A stretch of DNA of 64,000 nt, taken from contig JAQTUE010000006.1 in NCBI GenBank assembly GCA_028710415.1, forward strand, positions 182,680-246,679, given 5' to 3'. This DNA comes from Paludibacter sp. GTDB lineage: Bacteria; Bacteroidota; Bacteroidia; Bacteroidales; Paludibacteraceae. Each line of letters starts with the position of its first letter. Position 1 is the first letter of the stretch. Positions 1 to 9,400 of this stretch are shown here, piece by piece. Under the pieces are notes generated by a model that saw only the letters and a program-made list of their open reading frames with translations, was not told the DNA's origin and ran no database searches. Both the position numbers and the translations under genes were made by a program.

Positions 1-692
1 GGGACAATGGAAACACCATCGAACAGATACGTGCCATTAAAACTGGTAACAAACAGGATCTTATTGTCTTTAAAAGGCAGGATAGAACAAACTTTTTTAC
101 CAACAAGCAACTCAGAACCTGAAATGCGCACGAATAAACGGCCATTGAGCATGAATACCCCTTTCTGGGAGCTGGCTACAAACAATACATTATGTACGTA
201 GGCAGCGATATCTATTTTATCATTGAACGCATAACCGGTGACGGTATCTCCATCATACTGATAGACTGCCCTGCTGGCCTGAAAGTATATTTTCTTGTCC
301 CCCTGGATGATATTATAGAGTTCGTTTGAATTGATAGAATTCTTCTTAAGTTTATTCATCAGGGAATGGTATTCCAGTTGGCCGTTCTCTAAAGCCTTAT
401 AATACCCGAATTCATTGAAGGTGGAGGCATAAATGCGTCCATCCTTAGTATACAGGATCGAGCGGACATTCGTGCCGTTCTTAATCGGGAAGGTGGACCA
501 TTTTTTACCATCAAACTCCAACAGTCCAAAGTTATTGGCAAAATACATGGTATTCGATGCATCCTGGGCTATATCCCAGTTTTGAGTCCCGGCATTATAA
601 CCGGAACGGGTAAAATTACGAACCAAAGGCTGGTTGGAAAAGGCGGAGATTGCCATATTTAAAAATAGCACAAGAATAAAACTCTTTTTCAT
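1..692 (-). CDS. Reg_prop-type sensor/regulator, N-terminal part only
   Basis: This reverse-strand frame opens at 692 and runs off the left edge of the window without a stop, giving about 230 residues. It starts with a signal peptide (MKKSFILVLFLNMAISAFS). Next come beta-propeller repeats typical of the periplasmic sensor of Bacteroidota hybrid two-component or LuxR-type regulators: NWDIAQDASNTMYFANNFG and GLLEFDGKKW, then a repeat ending YLFDG. The Y_Y_Y domain, membrane segment and output domain would lie outside the window. It is divergent from the laminarin genes, with about 350 bp between them. Such sensors usually control the adjacent polysaccharide locus, so I infer that it senses beta-1,3-glucan fragments. 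I cannot tell from this part whether the output is an HTCS, a LuxR-type HTH or something else. Confidence 0.75.
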   Translation of the reverse strand, partial: MKKSFILVLFLNMAISAFSNQPLVRNFTRSGYNAGTQNWDIAQDASNTMYFANNFGLLEFDGKKWSTFPIKNGTNVRSILYTKDGRIYASTFNEFGYYKALENGQLEYHSLMNKLKKNSINSNELYNIIQGDKKIYFQASRAVYQYDGDTVTGYAFNDKIDIAAYVHNVLFVASSQKGVFMLNGRLFVRISGSELLVGKKVCSILPFKDNKILFVTSFNGTYLFDGVSIV

Positions 693-815
693 ACTTAAAA
701 ATTTGATATGGTCACTTAATAATTCAAATTAAATTCAATGTTAACACAATTTATTCAGTTGAAATTACAGTTGAAATATGTTTAAAAACACATTATTTTA
801 CAAGATGCTGAAATA

Positions 816-823
816 CAAATATA
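816..823 (-). promoter_or_regulatory. Candidate -7 element for the Reg_prop regulator
   Basis: On the minus strand this reads TATATTTG, matching the Bacteroidota -7 consensus TAnnTTTG. It lies about 125 nt upstream of the regulator start. No clear -33 element was recognised. Confidence 0.35.
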
Positions 824-840
824 TAAAATTTATTTTGTCG

Positions 841-880
841 TAACTTTGAGTAGTGCAATGAGACGTCAATTGTATTTTTG
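841..880 (+). promoter_or_regulatory. Candidate promoter region of the laminarin operon
   Basis: Two matches to TAnnTTTG lie here, TAACTTTG at 841-848 and TATTTTTG at 873-880. They are 165-205 nt upstream of the GH16 start, in the AT-rich intergenic region shared with the divergent regulator. Either could start a transcript running through the + strand glucan genes. Confidence 0.35.
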
Positions 881-1044
881 TGAGGTAAAATATTCTATAT
901 TAAAATTAAAATTCAACTAAATTTGTCATGTCCAATCTAACTGAAAAAAGGCAATTGAAAAAATACAAGTCAAATAATAATCATCAAAGTAAAAAAGATT
1001 ACGTGTAACGAAGTTTTACGATTCACAGTTCAAAAAGAAAGTAT

Positions 1045-2010
1045 ATGAGAAAGAGATACCGGATTTTAAATTTAAGTTTCCTGTTGATGTTGATCGTTGC
1101 CGGATCAACGGCTCAAATTAACAACACATCTGCACGTTCACAGGAAAAGGGGGATGATTACCATTTAGTATGGCAAGATACTTTTGATGGACCGAAACTG
1201 GATGAAGCCAACCATTGGAACATAGTAGTAAACGGGAAAGGAGGAGGGAACCGCGAACTTCAGTATTATAAGCGTGAAAATATATCAGTTGGCAAGGAGC
1301 CTGCAAGTGGTGAAAATTGCCTGATTATTACTGCCAGAAAAGAGAACTACTTCCTGAAAAATTATACCTCCGGAAGACTCTCAACCAAGGATAAAGTTAG
1401 TTTCAAATATGGAAAGATAGAAGCCAGAATGAAATTACCCAAGACAGCGAACGGTTTATGGCCGGCATTCTGGATGCTGGGCAGTGATTATCCGAAAGCG
1501 GTATGGCCAAAATGTGGTGAGATAGACATTATGGAGATGGGAAATAGAAATGGAATCATCCAGGGAATCCAGGATAAGTATTTTAATGGGGCATGCCATT
1601 GGGGTGAACGGTTCAATCATGGTAAATATCCCAATTATGCAAAAGCAAAAACAAGTCCCTATTGCCTGCAGGATGGTTTTCATTTATATACCTTAATATG
1701 GGATGAAAATGCCCTTAAAATGTATGTGGACTTAGATAAATATCCAACCAATGAGCCGTATTTCGAAATGCCTATCAATGGTAAGAATGAACCGAACAAT
1801 TCAGCACACTATTTTCACAAACAATTCTTTATTGTATTTAACCTGGCAGTGGGAGGGAATTTCCCCGGGATAAGGCATTCAAAAGATATTACAGCACTGA
1901 AGGATGGAGAAGCAAAAATGTATGTTGATTATGTGCGGGTATACCAGAAAGGGAATACAGCAGAACAATTTAACGGTCCAAAATTGTTGGGTGATAACGG
2001 AATGAATTAA
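1045..2010 (+). CDS. Secreted GH16 endo-beta-1,3-glucanase (laminarinase)
   Basis: This 321-residue protein has a signal peptide (about residues 1-23, ending STAQ), so it should be exported. The GH16 fold is supported by WPAFWMLG (139-146) and by the catalytic motif GEIDIME (158-164), where E159 is the expected nucleophile, D161 the helper and E164 the acid/base. The motif retains the extra Met typical of laminarinases and of the broader bacterial beta-1,3(4)-glucanase subgroup. There is no lipobox and no T9SS sorting domain, so it should be released to the periplasm or exported in another way, unlike the three T9SS proteins that follow. The context of GH81, CBM56-like modules and a predicted beta-1,3-glucan phosphorylase supports laminarin as substrate. 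The start has no strong ribosome binding site, which is usual for the phylum. Confidence 0.88.
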   Translation: MRKRYRILNLSFLLMLIVAGSTAQINNTSARSQEKGDDYHLVWQDTFDGPKLDEANHWNIVVNGKGGGNRELQYYKRENISVGKEPASGENCLIITARKENYFLKNYTSGRLSTKDKVSFKYGKIEARMKLPKTANGLWPAFWMLGSDYPKAVWPKCGEIDIMEMGNRNGIIQGIQDKYFNGACHWGERFNHGKYPNYAKAKTSPYCLQDGFHLYTLIWDENALKMYVDLDKYPTNEPYFEMPINGKNEPNNSAHYFHKQFFIVFNLAVGGNFPGIRHSKDITALKDGEAKMYVDYVRVYQKGNTAEQFNGPKLLGDNGMN

Positions 2011-2155
2011 AATTGCTGATTGGAACTAATCAGTCACACAATCTAAGAAATAAAAAAATAAATAGCCTGAACATTAAACCGATTATTAAGAAAACAATTA
2101 AGTTTTCAACTTCCGGAGTTTCAACAGGAAGTAAATAAACACTTATTTAAAAATT

Positions 2156-4138
2156 ATGAAATTAAGAAACTTACTTGTTTTAGTTGCCAGTATTGTTTAC
2201 TCAATACAGATCAGTGCAAATACCCTTCCAAAATATGTGATTGTTGCTGCGGAGCATTCCAATATTGAAAATAATCCAAATTACCTTGATCTACGTCCCA
2301 ATGATGTGGACCGGCATATGTACTTGTGGGAAAATATGGCTTCAGGAACAACAGAAACCGATACACCTTTCGAAGGCGCTTCGTATTCAAAATTCGTAGT
2401 GAAAGGCGGTTGGTTTGGAGTAGGATTTGTAAATGACCAGCCAATTGATTTTTCCACCTTTGCACAAAATGATTTCATTCTTCATTTTGTACTTAAAACC
2501 ACTGCCAATTGCCCCTTGTTTGTAAAACTTGAATCAGGAGGATATCCCGGTTCAGCTAAAATAGATTTAAAAGGGAGGTATGATGTCCCCCGCGATGGCC
2601 AATGGCACGTGGTGGAAATACCCATGGCCGCTTTCTTTGCACAGGGATTAACCTGGAATGGTAATATGTCCGGCAAAAACTTCTTTACACTGATCAGCGA
2701 ACAATCAACTCCCGGACAAGTCATTTCACTGGATTATGTTTACTTCTTTGCCGGAGTTCGCGATGATGGCACAGTTTACAAGGAAACCACAGGTGATGTC
2801 AGTCCTGCAAATCCCACCTGGTATGTGGTAGCCTCCGAACATACCGACATTGCAAACAAACCTGAATATGTTGATTTACGCCCTAACGGTTCGGACGTAA
2901 ACATGTATGTCTGGGAAAATACAGCTGTAGCAGCTGCTGCAACAGGGGCACCCTTTGAAGGCGCCCAATATGCAAACCTGACAGTTACAGCACCGGCAGG
3001 ATGGTTTGGTTTTGGATTCACAAACAGTGTTGCAAGAGATTTCTCGCCTTTTGCCAAACAAAAATACACACTTCACTTTGCGGTAAAGACCACTTCGATG
3101 ATGCCTTTATTTATAAAACTGGAAGGATTGAATGGAACAACTGCTGTTGGTTATCTGACAGGCAAATACGATTTTTCAAGGGATGGTAAATGGCACGAGA
3201 TACAAATACCAATGTCTGCCTTTTTCAGCCAGGGATTGGACTGGAATGGCAACATGTCAGGGAAAGTCTATTTCAGCCTGGTATCAGAGAAATCAGATAA
3301 AAATGTAGAATTGGGATTTGATGCTGTCTGGTTCCGTGCAGGAGATCCTGTTTCGACCGATCCCGTTGTAGTACCGGTTGATCCTTCCACCTTACCTGAT
3401 TTTGTACTGGTAGCCACCGAACATACCAACATTGAAAATGATCCCAAATACCTGGATCTGCGTCCAAACGGAACAGATATAAATCTGAATGTATGGGAAA
3501 ATACAGCCACCGGTATTGCACAGGAAGGGCTGGCTTACGAGGGAGCCCAATACAGCAACTTAAAAATTAACTCAGCATGGTTTGGATTTGGTTTTATTAA
3601 TACTGTGAACAGGGATTTCACCTGTTTCAAATACAAAAATTTCATTCTTCATTTTGCACTGAAATCAACGTCTAATATGCCATTGTTTGTAAAACTGGAA
3701 GGACGTGGAGAAGCAACTGTAAATCTGACCGGCAACTATGGATTTGCACGTGATGGACAATGGCATAAAATTGAAATACCGATGAGTGAATTCTTTAACC
3801 AGGGATTGGTATGGGATGGACCGATGGCAAATAAAAATTATTTTACCCTTGTTTCGCAGACTGCAGAGACAAATGCCACCATTGGGTTCGATTATGTCTA
3901 TTTTTATGCAGATAAAAGCAGTGCCATCAGCACAGTAAATCAGGAGAAATTACAAATACTCCAAAATGCAACATCCATCCATATCGCAAATGCAAACAAC
4001 CGGGAAATTACCATCTATTCGATCCATGGCAAAGTACTCTATCGCGGAACTTCGGATATTATCAGCACTGTGAATTATCCAAAAGGAATCTATCTGATAA
4101 AAGCAGGTTCAATCTGTACCAAATTTATTCTCAATTAA
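2156..4138 (+). CDS. T9SS-secreted protein of three tandem 175-residue modules
   Basis: This 660-residue protein has a signal peptide (about residues 1-21). Three homologous modules follow at residues 24-200, 221-396 and 413-586. Shared landmarks in each are EHxxI, Y(L/V)DLRPN, WEN, a WFGxGF strand, DG(Q/K)WH followed by IPM, QGLxWxG, and a final aromatic strand ((V/A)(Y/W)F). The linkers are short and partly Pro-rich. The last 60 or so residues, including ITIYSIHGKVLYRG and KGIYLIKAG, form a T9SS type A sorting domain, so the product is probably outer-membrane anchored or released. No catalytic motif is visible. The modules look like beta-sandwich carbohydrate-binding domains, and their C-terminal halves resemble the modules of the next gene. 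I infer a surface glucan-binding protein, perhaps doing the job a SusE/F-like protein does elsewhere. The family was not recognised by name. Confidence 0.7.
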   Translation: MKLRNLLVLVASIVYSIQISANTLPKYVIVAAEHSNIENNPNYLDLRPNDVDRHMYLWENMASGTTETDTPFEGASYSKFVVKGGWFGVGFVNDQPIDFSTFAQNDFILHFVLKTTANCPLFVKLESGGYPGSAKIDLKGRYDVPRDGQWHVVEIPMAAFFAQGLTWNGNMSGKNFFTLISEQSTPGQVISLDYVYFFAGVRDDGTVYKETTGDVSPANPTWYVVASEHTDIANKPEYVDLRPNGSDVNMYVWENTAVAAAATGAPFEGAQYANLTVTAPAGWFGFGFTNSVARDFSPFAKQKYTLHFAVKTTSMMPLFIKLEGLNGTTAVGYLTGKYDFSRDGKWHEIQIPMSAFFSQGLDWNGNMSGKVYFSLVSEKSDKNVELGFDAVWFRAGDPVSTDPVVVPVDPSTLPDFVLVATEHTNIENDPKYLDLRPNGTDINLNVWENTATGIAQEGLAYEGAQYSNLKINSAWFGFGFINTVNRDFTCFKYKNFILHFALKSTSNMPLFVKLEGRGEATVNLTGNYGFARDGQWHKIEIPMSEFFNQGLVWDGPMANKNYFTLVSQTAETNATIGFDYVYFYADKSSAISTVNQEKLQILQNATSIHIANANNREITIYSIHGKVLYRGTSDIISTVNYPKGIYLIKAGSICTKFILN

Positions 4139-4174
4139 TATCAACCTTTATTAAACAATTTAAAAATTATCAAC

Positions 4175-6397
4175 ATGAAAAAAATTACAAGATTAATTCT
4201 CCTGATAGTCGCAATTGTGGCTTGGGGAAGTGTGGCTAACGCCCAAAACACAGAATGTGCGGGGACATCTACAGTGTCAACACAAGCAGATCTTTTTACG
4301 AACGGTTATAATTATACCTTTACGACAACAGGGACGGATGTAACCATTACCTTTGAATTATTAGACACAAAAGTAGGATTGGTTGCTTATTTATGGAATC
4401 AAACTTCCGGATTTGCTGAACTCCCAATGACAGCAACCACAGGTCAAAAATTTACAAAAACCCTTACAGGATTAACGTTAGGATCAGTCATTAATGTGGC
4501 CTGTAAATTTGCTTACGCAGGTGGCCAGGGGATGGCAGTAACTTCATCATTCAACTATACAGTTGGCAACTCATGCGTAGTAGGGCCTCCTGATACTGAG
4601 ATTCCTGCTGCATTTACAGCTACGAAAGGTGCAGTGACAGCAAACTCTGTTGAGTTGTTATTAAACGGAACCGATAATTCAGGTGCTGTAACCTACACCA
4701 TTGCCTACGGAACAACCACCCTGACGACCAGTTCGAACTCAGGGATTCAGAAATCGTATATCGTTACAGGTTTAACACCTTCAACAGCGTATTCATTCTC
4801 GGTATCCGCCAAGGATGCCTCAAACAACCAGGCAGCCAACAATCCGATTGTAATACCTGCAACTACTTCAGCCTTACCTGCACCGACTGTAGCAGCGCCA
4901 ACCCCTCCTGCTTATTCGGCACCTAAGGTAATTTCAATATTCAGTGATGCCTATACGCCAATACCTGGAACTATTAATCTTAATCCTGGTTGGGGGCAAG
5001 CTACACAAATGACAACTGTACAGGTGGCTGGTAACAGTACAATTAAATATGCAAACCTGAATTATCAGGGAACTGATTTTGGTAGCGATGTTAATGTGGT
5101 GCCAATGGCCTATTTACATGTAGATGTTTGGTCGGCTGATGAAACTTCATTACAATTCTTCCTGATCAATCATGCTCCGCAATCAGAAAAGTCAGTACCT
5201 TTAATCCCACTGAATTTAAATGCCTGGAACAGTTATGATATCCCACTAACTTCTTTTACAAGTCAGGGATTGCTTTTGACAAATATCTATCAGTTCAAAG
5301 TTGTAGGATCGGGTGGTAAAACGGTTTATTTGGATAATATGTATTTCTATGATCCATCTGCTGATGTGGATGCACAGGCTCCTACTGCATTTACCGCCAC
5401 AAAAGGCGTTGTAGCTTCAGATGCAGTCGAATTATTACTGAATGCCACCGATAATTCCGGAGCAGTAACCTATACAATCACCTATGGTGCAGGTCCAATA
5501 GTATTAACAACTTCGGGAGTTTCAGGAACTCAGAAATCATATACGGTAACCGGTTTAGCCGGGTCAACAGACTATAGTTTTTCAGTTGTTGCAAAAGATG
5601 CTACCGGAAACATATCAACCAATAGTCCAATTGTAGTTACTGCCACTACCTTGGCCCCTGTTGCTGCAGCACCGGTCCCAACTTATAACGCAAGCAAAGT
5701 AATATCCATTTACAGTGATACTTACACCAATGTTATGAACGCAAACGGATGGGAAAACTGGTATGGTAATACTTTTTCAGGTGTTTCGCTTGGAGGTAAT
5801 GCAACCCTGAAAGATATTGCAACATGTTGCCTGGGTGCCAGTTTTACAACACCAACGATAAATGTAAGTTCGATGACCTATCTACATGTAGATATTTATC
5901 CGATTACCTCAACAACAATGACTTTAGGATTTATTGCCGCAACCACAACTACAGGTACGGTAACACCGCAAAAAGCTTTAACGTTTACTACAGGTCAATG
6001 GAATTCAATTGATATATCTATGTCTGAATTGAAGACCAGTTTCCCTACTGCGGATTTTACCCAGGCAAAACAAATCTCTATTTCTCCAGCAAACGGTACC
6101 TTCTACCTCGATAATTTACTTTTCTACAATGATGGAACCACTGCTATTTCAGATGTAATAACAGAAAACAACATCTCTTGTTATCCAAATCCGATTACAA
6201 ATACTGTTACTGTTTCTTCTAAAACAGAAATCAGTCAGATGATAGTTCGTAATTTGTTGGGACAAACAGTGAATTCGACTTACATCCATGGATTAAGCAA
6301 AACCATTGATTTAAGCGATGTTGCTTCCGGTAATTATTTTATAACCCTGAAATTGGCTAATGGCCAGATATCAACACAAAAGATCGTGAAATTATAA
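4175..6397 (+). CDS. T9SS-secreted multimodular protein with CBM56-like module
   Basis: This 740-residue protein has a signal peptide (1-23). A Cys-bounded module at 28-134 contains GTDVTITFELLD, AYLWN and ACKFAYAGG, features I associate with CBM56, a beta-1,3-glucan-binding family. An Fn3 domain (about 143-231) follows, then a sugar-binding-type beta-sandwich module (250-392, ending TVYLDNMYFYD), a second Fn3 (about 400-492), and a diverged copy of the sandwich module (507-651). A T9SS sorting domain closes the protein (about 665-740, NLLGQTVNS, SGNYFITLKL). No glycosidase motif is present, so it is probably a binding or adhesin-like partner of the GH81 enzyme encoded next. It starts 36 bp after the preceding gene and is followed by a strong hairpin, so it ends a transcript segment. 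The CBM56 assignment is from memory of the family. Confidence 0.72.
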   Translation: MKKITRLILLIVAIVAWGSVANAQNTECAGTSTVSTQADLFTNGYNYTFTTTGTDVTITFELLDTKVGLVAYLWNQTSGFAELPMTATTGQKFTKTLTGLTLGSVINVACKFAYAGGQGMAVTSSFNYTVGNSCVVGPPDTEIPAAFTATKGAVTANSVELLLNGTDNSGAVTYTIAYGTTTLTTSSNSGIQKSYIVTGLTPSTAYSFSVSAKDASNNQAANNPIVIPATTSALPAPTVAAPTPPAYSAPKVISIFSDAYTPIPGTINLNPGWGQATQMTTVQVAGNSTIKYANLNYQGTDFGSDVNVVPMAYLHVDVWSADETSLQFFLINHAPQSEKSVPLIPLNLNAWNSYDIPLTSFTSQGLLLTNIYQFKVVGSGGKTVYLDNMYFYDPSADVDAQAPTAFTATKGVVASDAVELLLNATDNSGAVTYTITYGAGPIVLTTSGVSGTQKSYTVTGLAGSTDYSFSVVAKDATGNISTNSPIVVTATTLAPVAAAPVPTYNASKVISIYSDTYTNVMNANGWENWYGNTFSGVSLGGNATLKDIATCCLGASFTTPTINVSSMTYLHVDIYPITSTTMTLGFIAATTTTGTVTPQKALTFTTGQWNSIDISMSELKTSFPTADFTQAKQISISPANGTFYLDNLLFYNDGTTAISDVITENNISCYPNPITNTVTVSSKTEISQMIVRNLLGQTVNSTYIHGLSKTIDLSDVASGNYFITLKLANGQISTQKIVKL

Positions 6398-6410
6398 AAT
6401 CTTTCAATAT

Positions 6411-6442
6411 CCGCGGAGTATTCTCTACTCCGCGGTTTATTT
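6411..6442 (+). terminator. Rho-independent terminator
   Basis: A perfect 10-bp stem (CCGCGGAGTA / TACTCCGCGG) with a 5-nt loop is followed by TTTATTTT. It lies 14 bp after the stop of the 740-residue gene. It may attenuate rather than fully stop transcription into the GH81 gene 50 bp downstream. Confidence 0.85.
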
Positions 6443-6492
6443 TACTCTATCTTTACTTATTTCTATCCCAACTTCCAGTAATAACTCATTCC

Positions 6493-9400
6493 ATGAAAAA
6501 TCGAAGCCTTCTTGTCTTCAGTATTCTACTTCTGAATTTCCTGTGTATAAATACTTATGCACAAATTGTACCCGTCGGTAGCGGAAGTTATACTACTACT
6601 TTTCCGGGGACTGATGTTGCCGGAAGAAATGCCTACCCATCAGGGACACCTTACCTGAGCGGAAATGCTTTAGGCAAACCGGTACCTACCAGCGACTGGT
6701 GGTCGGCACTAATTAAAAACGGCATAGCTTCGAATCTTTTCAATTACCCCTTTACAATGAAGACTATCACTTCGGGACTGGTAGTAAGCTATATTCCATC
6801 CGGTGTCATTGATGACCTGATTCCTTTCTTAGTAGGAGTCACCGGCCTGAGTGCCTCCAATACTACTGTTTCCGATTACTCCGATTGGACGGTGACCATG
6901 CATTGGAGTGATGCAACTCATGATTTCCAGGCTACTTCCGGTGTTGGAATGCCTTTTCTCTACTTTGTTAAAAAGACCACTGACGTGGCCCAGGTTACTA
7001 TTAACTCCGGAACCGTAGTAATATCAAATGAAATGTTGATTGCTACCAATGTGAAAAATGGTGCTGACTTTGCAGTGTATGCTCCTTCGGGAAGTACCTG
7101 GACTCAAAATGGTGCTGTATATACTTCAACCTTAAATGGCAAAAACTACTGGTCAATGGCCTTTATTCCCCTGACTGCAACCAATGTTGCAACAGTAGCA
7201 ACAGAATATAAAAAATACGCGTATGTTTTTCCTGTAAAGACAACTGCGACTTATGCCTACAATGAATCAACTTCGGTGATGCGTACTGATTTTAATGTGC
7301 AAACCGACATAAAGGAAGGCACTGAAACCAATATGCTGCTGGGTCTTCTTCCACATCAATGGGGTCACCTGGCAGCCAATTCACCGGTTCCTGATAAATA
7401 CAGCTATGCCATCATCAGAGGTGAAATGAAAACCATGGCAGGTAATAGTTTTAGTGTCGAAAATACTTTTCACGGCATATTGCCAACCCTCCCTTATGTA
7501 GATAATTACAGCAAAGGATTTACTCCCGGTGTATTAACCGATAAGATTGCCGGACTGGAAAACAGCACCATGGCTACCTGGACTGATTCATACAATGAAG
7601 GACAGGTTTTCAATCAATTGATGCAGACAGCCCGCATTGCAAACGAAATGGGAAACATTACTGCCCGCGACAAAATGTTGAACACCTTAAAAACCCGCCT
7701 TGAAAACTGGTTTAAAGCTGATAATGGTGAAGTAGCTTTTCTGTTTTATTATAATGCCAATTGGTCATCCATGATTGGATATCCGGCCGGTTATGGCCAG
7801 GACAATGGATTGAACGATAAACAATTCCATTGGGGTTACTTTATTCAGGCTGCTGCATTTGTAGCACAATTTAGTCCGGGCTGGGCAACACAGTTTGGCG
7901 GCATGGTGAATATGCTGGTTCGTGATGCAGCCGCTTACGATCGCAATGATACCTTGTTCCCTTATTTGAGGAATTTCAGTCCGTACGAAGGTCATAGCTG
8001 GGTGGATGGTTTTGCAAATAACCCTCAGGGGAATAATCAGGAATCTAGTTCTGAAAGTATGAATTTCAATGCCTCACTTATTAATTGGGGACAAACAATT
8101 GGTGATAAAACCATTCGTGATTTGGGAATCTATCTTTATACCACCGAACAAACCGGAATTGAAGAATACTACATGGATATTCATCACCGCAATTTCCCGG
8201 CTAGCCAGCAATACAGCCTGGTGTCCCGTGTCTGGGCAAACAGCGTTGACAATGGTACCTTCTGGACAGGCGATATTGCTGCTTCATACGGCATAGAAAT
8301 GTATCCCATTCAGGGTGGTTCACTCTATTTAGGTCAGGATACCGTTTATGTAAAAAGACTTTGGAATGAGATCGTTGCTAATACCGGCATTGCAAGTAAT
8401 CAGGTAAATCCGAACCTGTGGCATGATATTATGTGGGAATACCTGGCATTTATTGATCCTGCCAAAGCCATTGAAATGTATAACTCAAATCCAAACAGGG
8501 ATGTAAAATTCGGCATTTCTGATGCCCAGACCTATCATTGGTTGCACGCCATGAATGCACTTGGAAGGGTTGATGCAGCAGTAACTGCCAATTACCCGAT
8601 TGCAGCAGCATTCACTCAGAATGGGAAGATAAATTATGTGGCACAAAACTATTCAGGTACACCAATAACAGTAACCTTTTCTACAGGATACCAGCTTATA
8701 GTACCTGCCGGAAAAATGGTGACAAGCCTTGATGGTCAATATTCAGGAGTAATTACTTCTTCATTCCCTCAGGCTTTTGTTGGTGGCAATGTGAAACTGA
8801 ATGTTGCAATTCCTGTAGGAACACCCACTAAGGTTGAATTTATGGATGGAACAACCTCATTGGGAACAATATTATTGGCACCTTATGTCACTACAGCAAT
8901 CAATTTACAGTTGGGAATTCATAATTTCTATGCGAAAGTATTTGATGGTGAAAAATACAATGTAACCAACAGTGCCCAGGTACTGGTGGGGAATAAGATT
9001 CCTTATGGAGGAACTGCAATGGCAATACCCGGAACAATAGAAGCCGGTAAATACGATGTTTTTGAAGGAGGAAAAGGACAGAATATCACTTATTTTGATG
9101 TTACAACTGCTAACTCAGGTAATTTCAGAATGGATGAATATGTTGATGCCTATACCGACACCAACGAAGGAGCTACAATCGGCAATATAGCTTCCGGCGA
9201 ATGGCTCGAATATACAGTTGACATTACACAAACAGGTTTGTATTCATTGGCTTTCCGCTATGCTTCAGGGAATCCGGCAGGTGGTGGACCATTTCATCTG
9301 GAAGTTGATGGAAGGGTAGTTTCGGGAGATATTTCAGTACCTTCCACGTCAACGACTGTATGGACACTTTGGGCAACTAAAACATTAGCTGATATTCCGT

